Positions 10,126-21,200 of a DNA stretch of 64,000 nt are shown here, in pieces. The notes under the pieces were generated by a model that was given only the letters and a program-made list of their open reading frames with translations, searched no databases and was not told where the DNA came from. How positions within the stretch are numbered: the stretch's first letter is position 1; each line of letters begins with the position of its first letter. The translations under genes were made by a program, and so were the position numbers. Origin of the DNA: Asparagopsis taxiformis (Eukaryota > Rhodophyta > Florideophyceae > Bonnemaisoniales > Bonnemaisoniaceae). The stretch spans positions 186,001-250,000 of the forward strand of contig JALQPE010002425.1 in the NCBI GenBank assembly GCA_030407315.1, in the 5' to 3' direction.

Positions 10126-10619
10126 ATGTCTCCTGCTGCGCGCTTTCCATCTTACATGGAGATGCATCCACCCAAGAAGCACTCCATCGATATTACCTCT
10201 TTCGTTCGCAAACGAACAATCAAGCAGCGCAAGCGACAACAAAATGCACACTCCATGCATATCTTGGCCTATGATATGCATCCCCCGCGTGACCAAATTG
10301 CTCCAAACAAGACCTCCAAAGTGCAGGTATGACCAAAAATGTATCTCAGTCTATCCACCACCCATTGTCCAAGTATGCATCTAACTACAAACGCCCCAAC
10401 TACCTATCTCAGGAACATCGGGACTTGTCAATCCAATTAAACGAGGAAGTGCAACGCGAGGAAACTGGGCCTCTGAATAACAATGGTCCACTTTCAACAA
10501 GTTTCGAACCGCCCGAGCCGTTTTCGCTCTCCCCTATTCAGTGCGAAAGGGAAAATCGTTTACCGAAACGACTGATACGTCCATGCGTATCACGTCGAAA
10601 AATCTTCGGTCACTCGTGA
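10126..10619 (+). CDS. Small basic protein of unknown function, two exons
   Basis: Two exons, 10126-10326 and 10413-10619, joined across an 86 bp intron (GTATGA...CTAAC...CTCAG), give a 135-residue protein. Both exons are in phase 0 and the frame continues cleanly to a TGA. Exon 1 is rich in Lys/Arg (SFVRKRTIKQRKRQQ) and Met/His; exon 2 is acidic then basic (RLIRPCVSRRKIFGH). I recognise no family. An out-of-frame ATG lies 43 bp upstream at 10083. Support comes from the intact splice signals matching other introns here, not from homology. Confidence 0.4.
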
Positions 10620-11376
10620 TTGGACTATACGAACTTGAGTTTGCCGGGGCATTTAAACTTTTAAAAAAGGTGTACCTCTTTTCACCGGTCAACCTCCAGC
10701 TCGCAATTTTCAACTCGTATCCCCAGTCGTAGCCTCTCCTTCACAATTTTTTCTCCATCCGCCTCCAGCTGAATACACATGGTAATTCTTTTTCCAGGCT
10801 TTTGCAAATAGACCTCCCAACTCGGGCCATGAAAACGCCTTCGAGATTTGCTGGCTTTCGTGTCATCAGTTAGTGAGATACGATTTAAACTGCGAAGACA
10901 CGCTCTCGTCTAACACCGGCTACACTGTTGAGATGAAACTTCCGCCTCCATGCACATGACGGTTCAGAAATGGGAATTTGGAGTCAAGGATTTTCATTAA
11001 CCTCAATGATTTCATGTAACCAAGTTGCTCTCGCGAACATTGCCGCTTCATTGCACTTTATTTCATGGCATTTTCTCGCTATAGACAAAGACCACCGAGA
11101 GTCCGATGGGTTCAGCTGAATCAATGCTCCACTCCAATACTAGAGATAAATTTGGACTGCTTGTAATCTTCGACCCTCCCATAAATACAGCAGAGGTATC
11201 TAAACACCACATAATCACATCTTAGTCTACATTGATTTGAAATTGTGTTGATTCAACTTGTCTGTTCCGTCTTAACGTGCACCTGGCCTTCAGAATTCTT
11301 CCACAACATCGGCTCGCCACGCTGTTGCACAAACACTAGGTACTACTGCGAATAGCTGGATCTTCAAAAGTTCCGA
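10620..11376. promoter_or_regulatory. Upstream region of the bZIP gene
   Basis: 757 bp between two plus-strand genes. Only short, low-quality open frames are present. I see no RNA gene, repeat or clear motif; it presumably holds the 3' UTR of the small gene and the promoter and 5' UTR of the bZIP gene. Confidence 0.3.
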
Positions 11377-12413
11377 ATGGACGCAATCACTCCAATGGCT
11401 GTTGATCAAACCCAAATGATCACAGCAGACGATATGGAGTGGCTTGTTGGTTCTGATTTCCCAAAGTCTAATCCTACTGATCCCGCTCAAGAGATGCAAA
11501 ACAGTAAGGTTAATCGAGACACATCCGTCGATTCAGATGCACTCATAGACGCAGACGCTTTCCTTTCCACATCCGACTTCCGCCCACTTTCTGACTTTTC
11601 CCCACGCGGTATCAGCACGGAACGCCAGACAGCGACCACTGAGAAAGAAAATCCAATGCAGTATTTCGTGCAACCAAGCCCAGAGAACCTTCTTCAATTA
11701 CCCACACACACCATACCACTTCAATTGCCTACTGAGAAAGACAACATAACTGCCAGTCATTCCAACCATAGTCCAACAACAGCAGTGCCGTTGAACAATG
11801 TACGCGTTCCAATGAAAACTGGTCGCCGAAAGGCCATTCGAGAAAGCGCTAAATGCTCAGCTTCGAAAGCGTCGGCGAGTAGTGCTCCGGAAAGTACACC
11901 AGCTGGCAAATCGAGCGGAAACAAAAAAACTGGTAAGAAGCGAAACGTAAGTAAGTCGATTCTTGGAAAATTGCGATGTAGCAGCTCGATTGAAACTTTT
12001 CTATGAGGTTCTAACGCATCCCTTTCTCCTATCAGACGGGCGCAAATGCACATTTATCGGTCGAAGAGCGGCGGCAAATTCGAGCGGAAAGAAACAGGGA
12101 ATCTGCAGAGAAAAGCCGTCTGCGTCGGAAAAAACAGACTGAAGATCTCGAACGTAATGTTGCCAATCTTCGTCAAGAAAATCAAGATCTCAAGGCAAAA
12201 GTCTTGAACTTCCACAGACAGCTTTTAGCTGCGAGCGCAACGGTTGCACAAACCAGCAGCAGTAATCGTGCACATACAGAAACGCTTCAGCAGGTGGACA
12301 TCGCAGCGCTCAACGAGGCATTGACCGCGATACAGTCGTGTATGGAACAGTGTCAACGAACGTTTCGGCAGGGGCCACACTCTCCAGTTATTCCACTCAA
12401 TATAAAGAGGTAA
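11377..12413 (+). CDS. bZIP transcription factor, two exons
   Basis: Exons 11377-11946 and 12036-12413 join in phase 0 across an 89 bp intron (GTAAGT...TTCTAAC...ATCAG) to give 315 residues. Exon 1 encodes an acidic, Ser/Thr/Pro-rich N-terminal region, probably activating. Exon 2 begins just before the basic region RAERNRESAEKSRLRRKK (about 206-223), which has the canonical N-x7-R DNA-contact pattern, followed by a leucine zipper with L-x6-L-x6-L spacing (LERNVANL, LRQENQDL). bZIP dimers bind ACGT-core sites; CACGTG cores recur in promoters of this window, but a link is inference only. Read as a single frame without splicing, exon 1 would stop at 12006 and lose the DNA-binding domain. Confidence 0.88.
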
Positions 12414-12618
12414 TGGATGGCCCTTTGACATGCAAACAAGCACATACCTTGCAATGTACCAATACGTTTGACAAAGTTTGTGCAATATCATTCTTGTTTG
12501 CCAACAGTCAATTGCGCAATGAAATGAATGCAATCGAAATAGCACATGTGTGTGCACAACTGGGGTAGTTAATAACTGGTGCAACGATCTAACTGAACAA
12601 CGGTCACAAAGATAGAAG

Positions 12619-13488
12619 CTATGAATCGGGTTTGGAGGGCTTGAAAGCCTCGAGAACTTCTTCCTCATGGAAGTGAAGGTCAGGTGCTGGGATGATAAGC
12701 GAGTGTAGCGGGGCGCCGAAATCGGCGGATTGTAGATAGGCTAACGACGCATAAATGATAGTTTGATCAGGTTGTCCCAAACGGGCAACTCCAACAGCCA
12801 TGGAATCTGGCGACAATTCGCCTGAATGCATCTCCGATTCAATCTCAAGAAGCTGCTCTACCGCCTGGTTGACTGTCATATATCGCGGCTTTTCATACAC
12901 CTTCTTCCCTCTGGCTAATGATTCCAGCGTCGGTTCTTTCACTTTGATGTCCAGTAAGCAAAGAGTATGCAAACCCGACTTTCGGTTTTTTACCAACTTT
13001 GGATAATAGCTCATTGGTCGATCCGTTTCAGTCCAGAAGCAGAGACTAATGGCCTGGCCGAACAGATACAATTGCAGACCAGTTTCGGCCACAGCATTGA
13101 CAATACTGGCATTGTGAACGACGTTTACGCGAATGCCTCTCTCGCGCGCACGAAGCCAGAGATCCGAATGGGTCGTGGCACCGAACGGGTCGCCGACGAC
13201 GAGGAATGCTGCACCGCCGGGAAGAGTCTCGGCAGCATTGAGCATTTCGTCAGCTCGTTCCTCGACGAATTCACGATCTGCGACATGAATTTCGCGATCG
13301 TAAAGTTTCTCGAGCGCTGGTGCCTGGACGGATAGAATTGAAGTGTAGGCCTCCAGGTATACAATGCCTGCAGAGCGCACGAGTTGGAGACCGCGGAGAG
13401 TTATGTCACGCTCATCTCCGAGTCCCAGGCCAATGAAATGTAGGACAGGGTCAGCACTGTTGCTGCCGCTGCTGTTTGAAGACGGCAT
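12619..13488 (-). CDS. DPH5: Diphthine methyl ester synthase
   Basis: 289 residues from ATG 13488. DPH5 is the SAM-dependent methyltransferase of diphthamide biosynthesis on elongation factor 2, acting in the cytosol. Family landmarks: LHFIGLGLGDERDITLRGL at 16-34, EAYTSIL at about 46, the SAM-site motif VVGDPFGATTH near 95, HNASIVNAVAETGLQLYLFG near 124 and SLCFWTETDRPMSYY near 148. Length matches yeast and human DPH5. It converges on the bZIP gene (205 bp gap) and is divergent from UPF3. Confidence 0.95.
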   Translation of the reverse strand: MPSSNSSGSNSADPVLHFIGLGLGDERDITLRGLQLVRSAGIVYLEAYTSILSVQAPALEKLYDREIHVADREFVEERADEMLNAAETLPGGAAFLVVGDPFGATTHSDLWLRARERGIRVNVVHNASIVNAVAETGLQLYLFGQAISLCFWTETDRPMSYYPKLVKNRKSGLHTLCLLDIKVKEPTLESLARGKKVYEKPRYMTVNQAVEQLLEIESEMHSGELSPDSMAVGVARLGQPDQTIIYASLAYLQSADFGAPLHSLIIPAPDLHFHEEEVLEAFKPSKPDS

Positions 13489-13972
13489 CGAAAATAGGAA
13501 ATCTAGTAGGAGGAACGAAGCGACTCGGTCGGTGGCGGCGCGCGCGAAAAAAAGACACTAGCGGGTTACGGTTGCATTCATCTGAAGAGTGTAGCGAGTA
13601 GACGAGTACAGAAAAAGATTCTCAGGATTTGACCTAATTGGCATTGATCAAGATTAGTGGATCCTGGATTGGGGTATCCGGCACTAGAGGGGGAAACTGC
13701 GGCATGATTCGCTAACCGTGTGGACAGTTGGTACACTAATACTCATATTACCATCACATCAGCAGTTTCGTACACTTTGACAGTGTTTTTGTTTCTATCA
13801 AATTTCAACTAAACTCAAAGCGTTTGTCCATGCCGCACTCGTAACCATCTATCTACTCATCCACACAAGCTCAAATCCATTCGTCTGTGCCGCAGAGCTC
13901 GATACTTCTCCACCATCTGCGCACCACAAGCTCGCCGAATAAAGATCAGATGTGACTCGCGCCACGCCGCAC
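13489..13972. promoter_or_regulatory. Divergent promoter region, DPH5 and UPF3
   Basis: 484 bp with two ATTGG (reverse CCAAT) pentamers, near 13638 and 13668. No gene is supported. Confidence 0.35.
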
Positions 13973-15337
13973 ATGGATCGAGCGCCCCCGCGCCGCAACC
14001 GAGGCGGCTCCGGGTCGCCAGCCGGCCCATCAGGTCGTGGTGGCCGACGGCGTCGAGCGCCACGCCCCCCTCCTACTCCAACACCGACATCAACACCACC
14101 GCGTCCGCCGCGTCGTCCGAAAAACCGTTCTAGACGTCGACCGCCTCCCCTACCCACCGTCGCCCTCAAGCTCGTCGTCCGTCGCTTACCCCCCGCTCTC
14201 ACTGATGCTCAGTTTGCAATTATTGCAGACCCCCACGGTGCTTCCAAAGCTATTTGGCGTTCTTATATGCAGGGTTCCCTGTCAGAACCTCCAGGCTCCG
14301 TGAAGCGCGCCCCTATTATCAATAGACATTCCGTCGCCTATTTGGGTTTTGCATCTGTTGAAGATGCAGCTGCCTTTGCCCATGCCTTTCATGCTTTCAA
14401 AATTCCCGACCCTCGCCCAGGTGCCAATACTGAATTTATTGCGCGTGTTGAGCGCGCACTCTTCCAGAACACTCCGCCCCCTGTCCGTCGCAAGAGTCCC
14501 CCTCCAATCCAGGGAACCATCGAATCTGACCCAGACTATATCGCATTCGTAGAAAATCTTCAAACCGAGCGAAATGAAGTGACGCGCGTTGGAATTCCCT
14601 CAGTTGCCCAAACGGCCGCCTTGTTTGAGTCCAAATCGGCATCCCAAAGCGCTACTGCTAACGTCAGCGATAAGCATTCGCCGTCGGTTCACTTAGATGA
14701 TCGTTCGCGCGGAAAACCGCCAAATGGCTCTAGTGTCGTCTTAACGCCGTTAATGGAGGATGTACGAGCTCGCCGTCGCGAACGTGACCACAAGAAAAAG
14801 TTCACAAAGACTTCTATTCGACCAGCCCGTCTAAAGGGTAGGCAGATTACTGTGGTTGACCCCAAAGCTAGTCCCGACGGTGGCAGCAAGAATGCGCGGA
14901 AGAAGAAGCGTCGCGGCGCCAATGAACCTTCTACGCCCGTTCGTCCGAAGAGGATTGATGATGTTGCCTCTCCTCCTACACCTGTAGATAAGAATAGCAC
15001 ACAGAGGGTTGCTACACCAAATGGAAGGCGACCAACATCGATTCTTAGACGTGATGACGCGGACATGAATGGCAGGAAGAATGGTACTATGCCAGTAAAG
15101 GCTTCCCCTTCGCGTGAAAACGGTGTGTTGGTTGCTGCCGATGGCTCAGGCGGTTCTCGTGCGGGAACTGGCCGCCCACGCTCTGGTCGTCGTGGAAGGG
15201 GGAAAGATAAGTCGAATGTTGCGATGAATGGACAGATAAGCAGCCCTGTCAGGAAAGACCAACAGATAGGCTCTGAAGTAACACATGGGTCTGTGCGACT
15301 GCTGAAGAAGGAAACAAGCAATGGGACCAAGACTTAG
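13973..15337 (+). CDS. UPF3: Nonsense-mediated decay factor UPF3
   Basis: 454 residues from the ATG at 13973 (the longer open frame begins at a GTG at 13952). UPF3 bridges the exon-junction complex and UPF2 in nonsense-mediated decay. Residues 1-60 are an Arg/Pro/Gly-rich tail, probably RNA-binding. The Smg4/UPF3 RRM-like domain follows, with KLVVRRLPPALTDAQF at about 65, SVAYLGFASVEDAAAF near 120, and the downstream marker GTIESDPDYIAFVENL (family: GTIDDDPEYRKFLE). The C-terminal half is a basic, Ser/Pro/Lys-rich disordered region. Its presence suggests NMD persists despite few introns. It is divergent from DPH5. Confidence 0.87.
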   Translation: MDRAPPRRNRGGSGSPAGPSGRGGRRRRAPRPPPTPTPTSTPPRPPRRPKNRSRRRPPPLPTVALKLVVRRLPPALTDAQFAIIADPHGASKAIWRSYMQGSLSEPPGSVKRAPIINRHSVAYLGFASVEDAAAFAHAFHAFKIPDPRPGANTEFIARVERALFQNTPPPVRRKSPPPIQGTIESDPDYIAFVENLQTERNEVTRVGIPSVAQTAALFESKSASQSATANVSDKHSPSVHLDDRSRGKPPNGSSVVLTPLMEDVRARRRERDHKKKFTKTSIRPARLKGRQITVVDPKASPDGGSKNARKKKRRGANEPSTPVRPKRIDDVASPPTPVDKNSTQRVATPNGRRPTSILRRDDADMNGRKNGTMPVKASPSRENGVLVAADGSGGSRAGTGRPRSGRRGRGKDKSNVAMNGQISSPVRKDQQIGSEVTHGSVRLLKKETSNGTKT

Positions 15338-16225
15338 TGCTGCCAAGTTACTTCAGGAGTGAAGTCCCTACCGAATAATCTGAGTACCGGCCAGCCTCTC
15401 ATCTTATTGTCATGCTGATGTGAATTTCAATTGCTCTGCGCGAGAGCAAATGATATGTTGAGTCCTAGTTTGTGACCAGGTTTTGTCCAGGTCATGTATT
15501 AGTGATCCTGTTCTAGACATTTCTGAGTAGAATGGTGCAATCATATAATGTTCCACGAGCTTGAGGCCTTTCCGTGCACTCATTCTCGCCCAATTGTGAT
15601 CCCACCGATGCTCTTAGGAGTATATATGGAGATCACGTCTATGACGAAGGAAGAAACACCACAGAGGTCGACTGTTTCTGCCATGCAAACAACAGGAACA
15701 CGACCGAGCAGGAAAACGAGATGTGAGCTAGCACTATGTGGTACATCGTTGAAATACGGCGCTGGGGCCAAGCGGATGGAACTGTTCACCCGACAATATG
15801 TTATAGTTGTACTAGGTTTACAACTTGAAATTGTTTCTTCCTTGATCGAATGGTGTTCTACTATCATGCATGTAATGAGGCATGTAGTCATTGAGCTGAA
15901 GTGCCATAAAGAGGAATATGCTAGTGTCTACAGCTAGAAGTTGAGATTAATTTCCTGGGAAGTGGAATTCTAATTTCCGTTGAAGACAATGTCAGGTTTT
16001 AGCCAAAAAGAGGAACGAGGCCAAACTATTCAATACATTGGGTGTAGAAAACTCTTTTATGCGCATAAATGCGGTGAATGACTGTCGGGAAAACATTGAC
16101 TTTGCCGAAGGCAAGGTAGGTGCATGCACGGTGCCAAACCAGAATAAAAATGTAGGGAGGTAATGGGACAGCGTTTCAAAGAGGAACAGACGGCTGGAAA
16201 CTGCTAAACTACCGTATCTATGGGT
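15338..16225. other. Unusually long convergent intergenic region (UPF3 / sigma factor 3' ends)
   Basis: 888 bp between two 3' ends, where other convergent gaps here are mostly under 280 bp. Open frames on both strands (129 codons at 15548-15937 plus, 103 codons at 15580-15891 minus) overlap each other and resemble no family I know. A perfect 7-bp hairpin with a 5-nt loop lies at 15431-15449, 94 bp past the UPF3 stop. It may hide an unspliced gene or a non-coding RNA. Confidence 0.3.
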
Positions 16226-17476
16226 CTAATTGGGGCGCCAGTCAGTGAGACAGCGATGGAAGTTTGGATGCCTGAGCTTGCGAATAGCTCTCGCCTCAAT
16301 TTGGCGTATCCGGTTTGGAGGAACACAATAAATTGCGCCTATCTCATCAAAATTTTTGCTCTTGCCATCATCAAAACCGTAGCGCATACGCAGGACTTCT
16401 CTCTCACGCGGCGAAAGCATTAGCAATACATTCTCAATGTCGTCACGCAACAAGCCAGCCGACACAACCTCTTCCGGAGTGTCAGTATCATTCTCAATAA
16501 TATCACCCAGTGTCGCAGAGCGTCCATCATTGTTCGAGTAGATAGGGACATCAAGCGAAACAGTGTCTGTCTGAGCCGCCTTCTCCAGAATGAAATTCAA
16601 ACGTTCGGTTTTGACACCCAATTTTTCTGCAAGTTCTGATTTCGTAGGCGGTCTATTCAACTCACGCTCCAGATCACGCTGTACTCGACCAGCTTTCCTG
16701 GCAATATCGTTGACATGCGTCGGAAGCCGAATAGCTCTAGAGGAATCGGAGATGGAACGCTGAATAGATTGGCGGATCCACCACGAAGCGTATGTTGCAA
16801 AACGGAAACCCTTTGTGTGATCAAACTTTTCCGCAGCTCGGATCAACCCAAGAGAACCCTCTTGAATCAAATCGGCCAAATTGACACCATTATTGCCATA
16901 CTTTTTGGCAATGCTCACCACAAGACGCAGGTTGGCTGACACTAGACGTTCCTTGTGTGCTCTCGCAATAGCGAGCTCCTGTGGAAAGGATTTGGGATCA
17001 CGACCAACGGCTATGGCCCAATCGGTCATAGAAACGGCAGAAGTTGCAGTAGTTGGAATTTTGGTGGACTGGGTGTAGCAAGCTGCAACGGGAACGTGTT
17101 GTGCTTCATCAGCAGCCTGGGTGCATGCAGTATCCAGCTGACGCTTGACAGACTCCCAATGCAAAAGGTTTCGGACATGGCGAGAGCATTCCACAACTTC
17201 ATGACCTTCCAGCAAATCGACGGTACCAATCTCCTTGAGATATGCCAAGAGGCCACCATCGCCAGCATCTGGACGAGAGCGACTCCACGCGACGGTTTTA
17301 GAAGTGGTTGGTCTGGCAGCCTGTGAATTTGCTTTCTGCGGCTGTCTTCCACGGCGCGATGTAGATGGTGGAGCGGCAACGACCATTGTCGGACGCGCTC
17401 GGCGGGTAGATGGGTTTGCCTGCGGGGCATGTGGAGGAGGAATAGGAGTGGAGAAGGCGAGAATCTGCTGCGACAT
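16226..17476 (-). CDS. Plastid RNA polymerase sigma-70 factor, nucleus-encoded
   Basis: 416 residues from the ATG at 17476; the frame extends to a TTG at 17605, but the Met start gives a good plastid leader (MSQQILAFSTPIPPP). Sigma factors direct the plastid-encoded bacterial-type RNA polymerase to promoters. A divergent region 1.2-like segment (GLLAYLKEIGTVDLLE) lies near residue 80. Region 2 is at about 180-245 (ANLRLVVSIAKKYGN, LADLIQEGSLGLIRAAEKF, FRFATYASWWIRQSIQRSI). Region 3 includes RLPTHVNDIARKAGR. Region 4 ends in NRIRQIEARAIRKLRHP. Region 4.2 has a slightly degenerate helix-turn-helix (IGAIYCVPPNRI). It is divergent from the TTI1-like gene. Confidence 0.93.
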   Translation of the reverse strand: MSQQILAFSTPIPPPHAPQANPSTRRARPTMVVAAPPSTSRRGRQPQKANSQAARPTTSKTVAWSRSRPDAGDGGLLAYLKEIGTVDLLEGHEVVECSRHVRNLLHWESVKRQLDTACTQAADEAQHVPVAACYTQSTKIPTTATSAVSMTDWAIAVGRDPKSFPQELAIARAHKERLVSANLRLVVSIAKKYGNNGVNLADLIQEGSLGLIRAAEKFDHTKGFRFATYASWWIRQSIQRSISDSSRAIRLPTHVNDIARKAGRVQRDLERELNRPPTKSELAEKLGVKTERLNFILEKAAQTDTVSLDVPIYSNNDGRSATLGDIIENDTDTPEEVVSAGLLRDDIENVLLMLSPREREVLRMRYGFDDGKSKNFDEIGAIYCVPPNRIRQIEARAIRKLRHPNFHRCLTDWRPN

Positions 17477-18203
17477 TTTCACAAACGCTGAATTGAGATG
17501 TGGCTGTGGACGCCGGATGGGAGTGAAATGGAGAGTCGTTTGATAAAGGAACGCGAGTTTTAGATTGGACGAATATGCGGGGGTAGTATACCGCACGGCA
17601 GCCAAGCAGATGAGCTGCTAGACTAGCAACCGATTCTTAGAGCGAATATGAGACAGCTGTCGACTGGATATTAAGGGATATTATAGCGACCACGACAAGG
17701 CACCCGCGGTAACTGGGGTTTGCGGCCGAGTTGGGGTGCGCGGAGATCAACCAGGTGATTGTGGAGATATTTCCCTTTGATTCTTGGCCTGCAGAGCTGC
17801 TCTCGCCATTTGTGCTCCATTCATTTACCCCAACGGATGTCCCAAACCGCTTGTCTACCTCACGCGTCCATTTCCAGCCTTTCGCAGCCATCCATTCCCG
17901 TCTCTATCATATATTGCTTAAATTCTGTGGGCCGAACCAAAAAGACACTGCACAGAATCTTTTTGGTTATCAGCGGCTTGCGGCATGCTGGTAATCTGGC
18001 CTGCGGCATGGCAGATACCTGCGCGCCGTGACTTACCAGTCATGACAATTTCTTAAAATTTTCTAAACATATCCCGAATTGTGAAAATATTTCGAAACTT
18101 ACCCCTACTTATCATCCAGCATTTCCCATTTGTCAACCGAATCGTCCACTGCCACGGACATGCGACCATTCGCACAATCGAATTCAATTCAACTACCACT
18201 CAC
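17477..18203. promoter_or_regulatory. Divergent promoter region, sigma factor and TTI1-like gene
   Basis: 727 bp. An ATG-initiated minus-strand frame of 84 codons (17637-17891) lies in the sigma-factor leader and could be an upstream ORF; it is unlike any known protein. No CACGTG or CCAAT cluster was seen. Confidence 0.3.
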
Positions 18204-21200
18204 ATGCTTGTGCCCAACTCCGCCTCCTTGCCAAGACCACTACCCGCCGCTTTTGCAATCGCTGTGAACGAGCTCCTCTCTAAATGGCCATATTCGATCT
18301 CGACCATCCGCGAAGACCTTGTTCTCAATGTTCGAAAAGCTCTACCACCCATCCACCAACATTCCCCCGAAATCACTGCCCTCATTCTAAAGATCCTCTC
18401 GCAGATTATCGCTTCCGCTGAACATTCACTTCCAAACCCTGCCCAATTATGGTCGAGGCGATCTGCATACTCCGAAAACCTGCTTGTACAAATTTGCGCA
18501 CTACTCGCTGATACCTTCCTGTTTCCCTACGACCCATTTCTCAACGACACCTCCATTCCATCTCCTAAATCCCGCCTCCATCAACTATCTACTGATCTTA
18601 GCGACTTCCATCTAACTCCATCTTGTTCCCAGACAATAACCTCACTACTCCAAACGGCTGATTTCCCCCTGCAAGGCGCAACAGCTCATTTAATCTCCTT
18701 CCTCCTCTCTCTATTAACCAGTGAGAATTCCATCGTAACCCGCCGCGCAGCTGCACACGCCCTTCACGCCCTCACATCTACGTTGCCCCCAACCCTGCTT
18801 GCCGCATTTCTACCGGGCATTACGTCCGCTCTCATTCGTTCATTATCTAATTCGACGCTCTCAAATGCTTCATTCCTTCGCCCATGTCTATCCGCCTTAT
18901 CCGCCAGCATAACACGAGCGCTCCCATCACAGAATATCACTGCTCCTTCGTCTTTTTCCCACGCCCTGAACGCGCTTCGCCAGAGTCCTCCCCCCTCTGT
19001 TGGGAAGCCCCCTACCAAGCCTTCTCATGCCAAGCCAAGCACATTACACGTTAAAAGAGACGATGCGTGGCAAAAGAGCGCTTTAAATAACCTTTCACAA
19101 TTGCTTCCGTTGCTCACCACTGCCAATTCTCCGTTGTCACATACAAGCGTGCGCGTACGAGCTGCGTTTGCAATCTTCTTAGCTGAATGTATATCTTGCT
19201 CTGCACTGCGGCAGAACCACTTGACTGTCATTCAGCTCTTCCGTCCAGCATTGGCTATACTTTGTGGTGATGACCATCATGCAGTCAGTGACGTTGCAAT
19301 CGAAGTGACCAGTGATTTGCTTCGCGACGGGTCTGTTAATAATCGAGATCTCTTGAATGATTTCCGTGCATTGATGCGTCTCATAATATCTGGAGATGAG
19401 CTGCATAGTGATGCAGAAGTGGACACAATTCGAGGTCTCGTTAAGACATGTCCTGATCAATCGTGGGCCAATATGACACAGGGCTACATCCGCGTATTAT
19501 TGCAAGAAAACTTCATCTCACCATTAGAGCAAACTATTACACGACTCGGCGCATATCCGCTTGCTCATACATTGGTAAAGATGCATGCCACCATCTTTGC
19601 ACCGGGTATTCCATCAGATGCAGCTTTCCCCAATATGTCCAACAATATCCTAGATCTTGTACACCGACTCGGTTGCTCAGGCCAGCTCACTTCATTGTAC
19701 ACGGCGCTGCAACAATTAGTAGCACCAGAGATGTCCACCCATAATGATTTCCGTCACGCTGGCCATGTAATTCTTCTTCTACAAGCTATATTGCGAGGTG
19801 CTATGCAGAGGAGTGAAACATATTCCGACGCTCAACTGCGTCATGTGTACGTTTGTACGCAAGAAGTATTACTTCTCACAACCCGTTTCGCCATTCCAAC
19901 AATTGAACAGAGCAATGAAAGCGGTAGAATTTATGCTGATGACGACATGTATTGTCTAAAGCATTGTCTTCTCCATTGTACTGGTGCTCTATTTCGCGAG
20001 TTATCGGCGTTGCATTCTCGAGCACAGATACGGCCATTGGGTGCTGATATGGTACTGACTGTATTAATGAGTCTATTGCGGGATGCAACAAACAGTGAGG
20101 ATGGTCTGTCATCGAGAGCGAAGGATGCTTTGAAGGCGGTCGCGACTTCTACAAGATGCTCTTCCGAGAGAAAACTGCTGTTCAGGCATCTCAATTACAT
20201 CATATCGAGACTTACGCGCAATCTCGAAGAGACATGGGCTGGGGACGTGCTGAGCTATATCATTGGAACTGAAAGTGATTTTGTCAGTAGTGAAGCCACA
20301 GCATTACTCGAAGCAACTTTGCAAGGTATGTGTGATAGCCTAGCTGGCGCGGGTGATTCACGTGTTATCAAAACTCTTGCAGCAATGCAGAGCGTTTTGA
20401 GAGCTGCTTTGCGCCAAAATAGTGAATCAGAGAAGCTTACCGAACAATACCTTCGTTCTGATAGTGCTGGTGACGAATTGTCGGAGGGCGATGTGGTGGA
20501 TATACGAAAGAAACTGTTCTATTATTGTACGGATGATATCCAAAACTATGGCGAGTTGACAAACTTGAAATCCGATGCGCAATCATCAGAAGCGACTGAG
20601 GATGGAGAGCAGAAATGCAACCCATTTGAATCTGTTGCTTCAAGTACACTGGATGGAGTCCGCGACCTATTGGTCGGGCGACCATGGAATGTTAGAGCAC
20701 CAGCTCTTGCTTGTGCAACATCGGCAGTGGCTCTTCTACGTCACAATAAGACAGTGTTGTTACCACATACCGCAAATATACTACCGTTACTACCAGCACA
20801 ATTTGAGTTGATTGAGGAGAACCTATCAACAGGTGAGAGAAAGCTTGCGGCTATGAAGCGGCGCAAACTGAAAGGCAAAGAGGATGGTGAAGCTGTTGTT
20901 GATCTTGTGGCGATGCTGAACAGCAAAGGGGCAGAATTACCAGTTGTGACGAACACATGTCTTCTGATAGCAGCATTTGCCAAATATGCCGGATCGTTCA
21001 TCCGCACGCGCTTCGTTAAACTGATCTACCCGAAGATGCGGCCCCTACTAAGATTGGCGTCATTGTTCCCCACGTTGGTTATCCCAGCGCATTCGCAACA
21101 ATCAACTTTGCTGTCGCCGCCAAGCCACGGAGCCATGTCAGCCACGGATGCATGTCTAGAAGCCTTAGCATCGTTAGCAAAGGCCCTTCCGATTGTGCTT

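Noticed and set aside
15548..15937. 129-codon plus-strand ORF between UPF3 and the sigma factor gene
   Set aside because: Overlaps a similarly long frame on the other strand and shows no domain, targeting signal or homology; left as an open question in the intergenic entry.
17637..17891. 84-codon ATG-initiated minus-strand ORF upstream of the sigma factor
   Set aside because: No family resemblance; lies in the expected leader and promoter of the sigma factor.
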